A DNA stretch of 64,000 bases from Combretum micranthum. Its lineage: Eukaryota > Streptophyta > Magnoliopsida > Myrtales > Combretaceae. Below, one piece after another: positions 57,037-64,000 of this stretch (its first letter is position 1; each line of letters begins with the position of its first letter). The stretch spans positions 124,001 through 188,000 of the forward strand of contig JAMXBD010002223.1 in NCBI GenBank assembly GCA_024138025.1. The letters are read 5' to 3'. Under the pieces are notes generated by a model, which did not search any database, was not told the DNA's origin, and saw only the letters and a list, made by a program, of their open reading frames with translations. The position numbers were made by a program, and so were the translations under genes.

Positions 57037-57363
57037 TGACACAGCGGATTAATTAGGATTTGTTGCAAGACGTTGATTCGAGCATGAATGCCGGCTGGAG
57101 ATCTTTAACTATCTATTGATTCTGAGTTAACCTGGGCAATTGGCATCAAAGTTCAAAATCATATGTAAAAATTCAAAATTTTGAAAAAAGAGAGCAATGC
57201 TCAAAGAAATTTCATTAAATTAATAATCTGTCCTTCTTTCACCCTAGAGCGTACATTTCTAAGCAAGCCTAAAAGTTGACATAATCCTATTAAACGATAT
57301 TAAATAATATTTAAAAATGAAAAACTATTAAATATCCAATTAAATACTATTAAAAGATATTGA
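57037..57363 (-). mobile_element. 3' LTR of an internally deleted gypsy element
   Basis: Aligns with 57964-58369 over most of its length (shared 'ggattaattagg', 'atctttaactacctattgat'-like and 'cctattaaacgatattaaat' blocks). It lacks a ~20-bp piece (tataaaggaagaagactaaa) present in the other LTR. The boundary at the high-coordinate end is approximate. Confidence 0.72.
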
Positions 57364-57948
57364 AAGAAAATTTTATTGCTTCGTTATTCACCATTGCATC
57401 ATTCCTGGACAAAGTTCGTCCTCGAATTTTCACCATAAAAAAAATTACTTGAAATAACTGCACAAGTATGCGACGTTGTCTCTTTGGTTCATTCATAATC
57501 AGAACTACCACCTCAGGTACTACTATCTCCCTATCAACCTCTTCACCCACCACAGCAAAAACAACATATAATTCCTGCATCTCTTCTTCAGCATATTCAG
57601 TGTCAAAAATTGGTTCACCATCACCAATAGCCTCAAAAACATATCTTTTTTGTCAACATAAATATCAAACAATGGTTCATCATCTATCTCAAAAATATCG
57701 TCCTCTTCACCAACATAAGTATCAAAAACTAGTTCTCTATCAAACTTAAAAACATCTTCCTCTACCACATGTACACGCATCCTCTTTGCAAGTCGATCCA
57801 TTATCGCATCTAATCAACATTCTAAAGCTGAATCATCGATCATTTTTTCAATTCTTTGATATAGATCATCATGATCATAGATCTCATTCATTGCATGTCG
57901 TTGATTAGTCTTCCTACATTGTGCCATGACACTCCAAGAGCAAATGCA
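57364..57948 (-). pseudogene. Gag remnant of a deleted gypsy element
   Basis: From the PBS, the minus strand opens MAQCRKTNQRHAMNEIYDHD, followed by a stop and then acidic repeats such as FDTYVGEEDDIFEIDDEPLF (57523-57801), a Glu/Asp/Phe-rich segment seen between gag and protease in some plant gypsy elements. It then jumps to a short C-terminal piece (57350-57580). The whole pol is missing, so the internal region is a deletion product of about 0.6 kb. Confidence 0.6.
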
Positions 57949-57960
57949 GCTCTGATACCA
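57949..57960 (-). promoter_or_regulatory. Primer-binding site of the deleted gypsy element
   Basis: On the minus strand TGGTATCAGAGC, complementary to initiator tRNA-Met, three bases inside the LTR end at 57964. Confidence 0.82.
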
Positions 57961-57963
57961 AAT

Positions 57964-58369
57964 TGAAACAACAGATTAATTAGGGATTTATCGCAAGACA
58001 TTGATGCAAACACGGATACCAACTTGAAATCTTTAACTACCTATTGATTATAAGAATACATAGGCAATTGGTATCAAAATTTGAAATCCTATGCAAGAAT
58101 TTGAAATTTTGGAAAAAGAGCAAAAATACGCTCAAAGAAATTTCATTCAATCAATAATTTGTCCTTCTTTTGCCCTAGGGCGTACATTTATAGGCAAGTC
58201 TGAAAGTTGTTATAAAGGAAGAAGACTAAAAATCCTATTAAACGATATTAAATAATATTTAAAAAGGAAAAAAAAGTAAAAACATACATCCTATTAAAAG
58301 ATACTAAATCCTACTAACTTGACTTTAAAAAGAAAAAACCTATTAGAACCTATAAATAAAATACTAGCA
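57964..58369 (-). mobile_element. 5' LTR of the deleted gypsy element
   Basis: TG...CA on the plus strand (tgaaacaac to ctagca), matching the LTR at 57037-57363 and adjacent to a PBS. No clear flanking duplication: gctat at 57032-57036 has no match after 58369. Confidence 0.7.
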
Positions 58370-58391
58370 TTTTTAGTCTTCTTCCTTTATA
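58211..58391. repeat. 23-bp perfect inverted repeat with 135-bp spacer
   Basis: 'tataaaggaagaagactaaa' plus three bases at 58211-58233 is exactly inverted at 58369-58391. One arm lies in the 5' LTR and the other straddles its outer end. The 3' LTR lacks the inner arm. Confidence 0.88.
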
Positions 58392-58466
58392 AAGACTCAT
58401 GGTTAAGTGATCAGCACTAGAAATCAACCTACAACGAGAGGAGGGGTGCTCAAAGATGATAGATGT

Positions 58467-60358
58467 TAGGGTGGGCATGGTATGATTCAGTTCGGTCCAC
58501 TGATCTAAACCAAATTTAAAATTACGGTTTGGTTATTTTTGTAAAATTAAACCTAACCATATGATTCGATTTACTAATTTTTTGAATCTAAACAAATTAT
58601 TCGATATGGTTCAACATACATTTCGAACCGTATAACAAAAGGTGAATTTGCTACTTTTTCATGTCAATTAAAAAAAAAAAGCACATGACCTACTTTCCCA
58701 ATTCTCACATTTTGCCAAACAACATCAAGAGCAAATAGATAAGTTGACCATGATATTCCGAATATGGAATAAAGTTAAAATGATATCCATGTTTTCATTA
58801 AAACATCAAATTAAATTGCCATAAATAGTAATTCTATGTACAAAATACATAAAATTCATGTGTTTTCTAGGAAAAGAAATTTTGTATATTAGAAGGGTTT
58901 CGTATGGCAGGGGAAATATCGAAATGGTTTTCCAACATTAGATGATCATCATCATATTAAGAACTGATGCAAGACATCTAATCCTTTGTGTAAACATCTT
59001 GTACCTACTTTTAATCTTTATTTTATTATTAATATTATAGATGATTTCTAGCAAGTAATCCTTTACTTTTTTCTTTTTCTTTTTTTAATGAGGGAGGAAA
59101 GGAATAAATACAGTACCAAACCAAACAATGGAATTTAAATATTTTTCCCTTAATTTCTTTCTCTCTATTCTGTCTTCCTTTTTTTATACCAAAATTAGGT
59201 AATTAGAATTTCAAAGCATTGAGTCAGTAATCTGTGCAAATCACGACTGACTTAAGTTGTTTTATATGATGTTGAATATAACTAGGTAGATGGAGACACC
59301 AATTCTCAAGTATTGCTATAAATCGGCTTGCAGTTTAGCTCCTGGAATACTTAGTAGTAGTGCAATGCCTTGGAATCCAAGAGCGAGAGTTAGCAACTCA
59401 CTGTTAACTTTCACAGTCGATCTGATTAGCCGTTGGTAAGGTATCATCATAATTGTAGTGTGGCTTAAAGGAATCCATTGAATTTCATGTACGACAATGA
59501 TACAGATGAATTGTATAAAGGAAATAGGATGTGCTAAATGATCGATGATACTGCACGGACAACACCACCAGAGAGGTCTGAAATCTTGTGAATAATCATA
59601 ATACTTTGTACCATCGTCCTTATGTCCACCATATAAATCATACCCATGGAGTTCCTAGCCTCCGGTCATCATACGGAGACTTGTAAGGGAGCCTTTTTAA
59701 GACCTATCATATTATTATTTGACCTATTACATTTAAACTAAAATGAGACCTATTATATCTATGATTTTTTTATTGATCTACCACTTTCTTAGTATATCAT
59801 GACCTACCAGACCTATGACTTTTTTTACTAACCTATTACTTTTTGCAACATAATATGATTTATCACACCTACAACTTTTTTTATCGACCTACCACTTTCA
59901 GAACATAGCATGACCTACCACACCTACGATTTTCTTACTAATATACTACTTTTCAAAACATTCTTATAATTTTCTTACTGATCTACGACTTTCGAAACAC
60001 AACATGACATATTACACTTACAACTTTCTTATTGATCTACCACTTTCGAAACATAACATAACTTACTAGACCTATGACATTTCTTACCGATCTTAGGTTA
60101 GTAAGAAAAGTCGTAGATCTGATAAATCACTTTTTTACCAATTTACTTGGTCACAACTTCCTTAGAAGTTTTCGTCCAATGGCTTGATGCAAGTTTTGCT
60201 AATCCCACTTGTGATAATAGGCAAAGGTTCCCCCCTAAATGGTGCGGTTTGGTTTAGGGTTGTATTCATCTTTGAACTGAATTGGTAACCGAACAGAATA
60301 TGAAAAAATCGAATTTTTACTTTCCTTCTTTATTCGTTCAATATTTTTGCCCATCCTA
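58467..60358. mobile_element. Non-autonomous hAT-like DNA transposon
   Basis: Terminal inverted repeats TAGGGTGGGCA and, inverted, TAGGATGGGCA (10 of 11), bounded by a perfect 8-bp duplication atagatgt (58459-58466 and 60359-60366). 8-bp duplications and this TIR type define hAT elements. Subterminal 'cggttcggt'-like short motifs occur at both ends, as in other hAT elements. No transposase is encoded in the 1.9 kb. The middle carries a minisatellite (59700-60120). Confidence 0.88.
59700..60120. repeat. Minisatellite, ~60-bp unit, inside the hAT element
   Basis: About six diverged copies of a unit like 'atgacctaccacacctacga' continuing 'ctttcttactgatctaccac' and 'tttcgaaacataac'. One shortened copy lies near 59950. 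Right after the array, near 60085-60125, part of the unit ('gtaagaaaagtcgtagatct') appears inverted. Confidence 0.85.
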
Positions 60359-60366
60359 ATAGATGT

Positions 60367-60937
60367 ACATAAAGATTTAGCTAGATACGAGAGAAAATGA
60401 GGGGGGAAATGGACAATGTAGGAGCAAACTCTTCTTGTTGCATTTGGACTAAGCTACAGCACTAGCGATAATATTTCATTAGCTTATTTATTCATATGGA
60501 TATTCTATCTATTAGTTGAAAATATAGCTCAAAACAAACTGACATCGTATGTGCATGTATGAAAAAGTTTCGGTTGACGAACAAAGGGACCCAACGAGTT
60601 ACCAAGTCTGTCTGTTTAACTCTTTTGAGCATATTTAAGCATTTTTTTATTTTTTTAATAAATTATTTATCAAGAAATAGATACATATGAAAAAAATTGA
60701 CAGTTTTTTTAAGAAAATTAAATAAATCAAATATAAATATAAGTTAAATATATTTATATATATCATTTCGATACAGATACTGATTGAAATTAAAAACATC
60801 GTACAAACAGACCTCCGCTAATTGTTTTTTCTTTTCCTCCTTTTTCGGCCGCATAAGCTTTGGTCTAACTGAGGGCGAATAGCCTGCTAGGTCATATACA
60901 TATACATGTTATATATACGGCAAGGTCCACTTTCGGT
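60367..60937. other. AT-rich intergenic stretch
   Basis: No gene or element recognised between the hAT element and the next MITE. Confidence 0.5.
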
Positions 60938-60945
60938 GTTTTTAG

Positions 60946-61393
60946 CACGGTTATCAAAACCGGCTCGGACTGGCCGATTCGTACCAGTTCTACCGGAATC
61001 GACAATGAAGGCAGGCCGGGTTCGACGGTTAGCTCGTTTTTGGTGAGAACCGGATTGATCCGGTCGACTCGGACCGGTTGACCTGGATCAAAAAAATAAA
61101 AATAAAAAAATAAAATAAAAAATTAAAAATTTAAATATTTATTCATATTTTATTATAAATTTATAAAATATAATCATTAAATCATATTTATTTAATAATT
61201 AATTGATGAATTTGATCCAAATATAAATTTAATTGAGTGATTACACACATATTGGTCTTTTATAATTAAATTACCTCTTATATTTTTATATTTTGTGACT
61301 CTGGTTCGATCACCGGTGGAACCTGGTCCGACCCCTCGACTCTTGACCCCCTAGTTTGTTCGGGTCAAACCCGGTGCAATTCTGACAACATTA
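60946..61393. mobile_element. hAT-like MITE, 448 bp
   Basis: Flanked by a perfect 8-bp duplication gtttttag (60938-60945 and 61394-61401). The ends, CACGGTTATCAAAAC and inverted TAATGTTGTCAGAAT, form an imperfect TIR. GC-rich, cggttcgg-type terminal sequences surround an AT-rich core. No coding capacity. Confidence 0.75.
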
Positions 61394-61401
61394 GTTTTTA
61401 G

Positions 61402-61737
61402 TGCTTTTGTCTTCCTAATTTTTTCTTTTTAATTTTACCAAAAAGATTCTTCAATATAAACGTTTAATATAAAAGAGAAATCTTTTTATAAAGTCATTGC
61501 TAATGTGAGGTCCCCATGATTCTAAATTATTTTCCTATCAACTATTTTTAAGGCTCACATATTGCGTGTCACCATATTACATTTTCACGTACAAATAAAA
61601 GAGAAAATAAAATAAAAGCTGTAAAGCGCCAGCCTGTGTTCGTATTTCAAACTTCTGCATCATCCTAGGCCAAAAACAAATAATAATAATAACTTCTGCA
61701 TCATCCAATAGCAAAATATATTGTAAATATAATAAAG
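61402..61737. other. AT-rich intergenic stretch
   Basis: A short local duplication of 'aacttctgcatcatcc' (about 61650 and 61692) is the only structure noticed. Confidence 0.5.
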
Positions 61738-62068
61738 GGTAAAATCTCAATTTGGCAACCAAACCTTTGCAAAAAACTAAATTTTAAAATTGAACTTTTA
61801 AATGTTCAATTTTGACATCATTAAACTTTTCGTGCTTATAATTGATACCTGAACTTTTACAAATTCAATTTTGATAACAATTGAACTTTTCATGCTCATA
61901 ATTGATACCCGAATTAACACTGTTAATTTGATATCAATTGAACTTTTAAAGGTCGGGTATTAATTATGAGCACGAAAAGTTTAATTGTTATCAAAATTAA
62001 ACTTTTAAAAGTTTATATATCAAATTTGGTTTTTAACGAAAGTTCGGGTACTAAATTCGAAATTTACC
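61738..62068. mobile_element. MITE with long terminal inverted repeats, 331 bp
   Basis: Begins GGTAAAATCTCAATTTGG and ends, inverted, GGTAAATTTCGAATTTAG; similarity continues inward for over 40 bp. Internally, 'gaacttttaaa' and 'cgaaaagttta' blocks are repeated in both orientations, giving a nearly fully palindromic element. The flanking 9-mers are only partly alike, so the superfamily (possibly Mutator-like) is undecided. Confidence 0.68.
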
Positions 62069-64000
62069 TTATAAAAGGAACAATACTTTAGAGCTAATGG
62101 ACATGGTAGTTAGTCAATCCTAAAATTACACTTCGTCAAGGGTTAGTTTAACTCCAGAAATGAATCTGAATTGTTGATTCCCAATTCCAAAATTAGTGGA
62201 ACCAGTACCAAACCCATGGCAACTAGTTCAGTTCTGATAGTTTGGTTTCAGTTCCTTTGGAACTGATAACCGTGTATTTAAAAAATATTTTTAAAAAATT
62301 CAATTAAACAACTTTACATAATTTAAGTAAGAAAAAAAAAATGAAAAACAAACTTCTAACTCGAAATAACATTGGTCATAATAATAATTATTTATAACAC
62401 ATTAGTTAAAATAAATTTTCACTTATACATTTATTTATATATAATCATTTGCACCCTTTTGTTTGTCATGTTAGCAATACAACACTATAAAATATTCAAG
62501 ATACAAATAAGTCTTACAAATACAAAAACAATCTCATATTGATAAGAAATAAAAATCCATTTTAATTAGAAGTCTATATAAATTCAACAACACATAATTT
62601 TAAATATATTTATTACTTGTGTTGTTTATAGAAACACATTAAATGTCATAAATAGGAAATAAATCTTTACCAATTCAAGTAAAATAGTTTAAATATTTGT
62701 TTTCAATCATATTTTATAATTATTTTTTCTTTTTTCCTTTCTTTATTTTTTCAATTTTTGTGGCAAGGATCAGCTAGTTTGATTCCAAAACCTTCAGGTC
62801 AGTTAGTTTTAGGAGGTGGAACCGGTTAAATTTGCTAGAACCGATGAATCTTTAGCCAATTCAATCCATCATATCTTAGTCAATTCTAATTTAAGAATCG
62901 TTGGTGACAGGTCAGGCTAGTTCCCGATTTGAAATCAATTTGTGACGATGCCTACTTAAAATGGTATTATAAGCAAACTAAACCGTTTGTGTAGTGCAAT
63001 TTAACCTCGCCCATCAAATTATATTTAGTTTTGTACTGTTACTTTGTAACTTAGGTAGCCCATACTTTTCGTGTCCAATTTTATCTTAAACCCCTAAGGA
63101 AAGAAACAAGTGTTCAATTAACGAACAGTAAAACGAAAAATGCAAACACATATGGTATAAATATTAATTATTAATATATGATCGCAAAATCACATCTAAT
63201 AGACAATATTATATGAAAGTCGCTTATTTCGTATGCGATACTACATACTCAAAATTACATATAAAATCTTTAAAATTGCATTTATTAGATGCATAGTAAT
63301 AGTGAAATTAAAATCATCTTACTTGTATTAGATAATTTTTTTAATGAGTTAATTATAAAAAATGACTGCGTTTTTACGTTTCCATAAAGATATGACGTGT
63401 TTTTTTTTTTTTTTTTTTACAATTAACTGACTTGAAATTTGTTCCGTTCTATTCCGACTAATCTTGCGTCAATTGAAAAACGTGACAAGAACATGCTCGC
63501 TAGAGCCAACACCCATGTCATTCTATGGCTGTCGAAATATTCTCTACTTAACACTGTTTCTCTATCCAATGTCTTCCATGGCAATTTTAACAAAAATTAA
63601 TAGAAGAAACAAAAACAAAAAAAAAAAAGAAATGAATTAATAAATCAATCATCAATAGCAAAAAAGAAGGCAACATCTAATTTCCTTCAAGGACTTCATC
63701 TTCTTCCTAAGTATGACCTCTCTCTCTCTACAACCACCAACGACTATAAACATCGAAGCCCCTTCCGTGTGATAGACTAGACCACACCAACCGATCCACT
63801 TTCATAAATCAAAAACCAAGCCTACAACCTTCACATCTAATTACTAAAGTTAGACATCTTCTCGGGTCCGATTCGAACTGGGAACAAAGAAGAGCCCCTA
63901 GTCCAACCAGAAGACCCGGCCGAACCGGTGGATCTAAAGGATCCTTTCAGTTGGAAAAAAAGAAAAAAAAAAAAAAAACAAAGACGAAATTTGTGTTTAA
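62069..64000. other. AT-rich stretch with a possible decayed hAT-type element
   Basis: Between about 62150 and 62960, GGAACC/GGTT-type motifs at both ends ('gtggaaccagtacc' and 'ggtggaaccggtt') flank an AT-rich core, in the style of the MITE at 60946, but no duplication or clear TIR was found. A T tract lies at 63400-63418. The last 300 bp are less AT-rich, with no coding similarity seen. Confidence 0.35.

Overview
The window is plant nuclear DNA, almost certainly from a flowering plant. It is AT-rich and has no intact host gene. It is filled with plant-type LTR retrotransposons of the Ty3/gypsy and Ty1/copia groups, an integrated pararetrovirus of the Caulimoviridae, hAT-like DNA transposons, MITEs, a SINE and simple repeats. 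Every coding remnant that I recognise belongs to a mobile element or virus, or is a host sequence carried by one. I saw no rRNA, functional tRNA, CRISPR array or bacterial feature.

Layout. (1) 1-7.55 kb: minus-strand gypsy element 1 (RT, protease, gag, primer-binding site), split by long solo LTR A (2407-6043, duplication ccggc). (2) 7.59-10.2 kb: a decayed plus-strand gypsy element with chromovirus-like RT, RNase H, integrase and C-terminal segments. (3) 11.36-11.47 kb: a tRNA-derived SINE. (4) 12,257-46,035: the main structure, a giant minus-strand Tat-lineage gypsy element. Its 5' LTR is 45,381-46,035 and its 3' LTR 12,257-12,910; the flanking duplications differ by one base (atggc/acggc). 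Order along its own strand: LTR, PBS, gag, protease, RT, RNase H, second RNase H, integrase, then about 10.5 kb before the polypurine tract. That 10.5 kb holds an antisense plant-mobile-domain (PMD) gene with an intron (about 20.2-22.7 kb), a roughly 193-bp tandem array (17.0-18.4 kb), a 242-bp inverted repeat (13.97-14.67 kb) and a captured fragment of the chromatin-remodelling gene SWI3D (13.44-13.84 kb).

The Tat polyprotein is broken by two later insertions. Solo LTR B (26,006-28,218, duplication caaat) and element C (29,143-42,583, duplication tttac) each restore a continuous reading frame when one copy of the duplication is kept. C itself contains a degenerate caulimovirid genome on the minus strand (31.8-38.7 kb: movement protein, coat protein, zinc knuckle, protease, RT, RNase H and an extra C-terminal region) and another solo LTR, D (39,170-about 41,050).

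(5) 47,086-55,442: a full-length but inactivated Ty1/copia element (duplication aacct) carrying solo LTR A' (50,749-54,194, duplication acagg). It sits inside an older LTR whose decayed PBS is at 55,943. (6) 57.0-58.4 kb: an internally deleted gypsy element with both LTRs. (7) 58,467-60,358: a non-autonomous hAT element (8-bp duplication atagatgt) holding a ~60-bp minisatellite. (8) 60,946-61,393 and 61,738-62,068: two MITEs. The remainder to 64 kb is AT-rich and unassigned.

Nothing here works as a pathway. The value lies in the layered history: Tat element first, then B and C into it, then the virus into C, then D beside the virus; and in the host gene pieces carried in the Tat 3' region.
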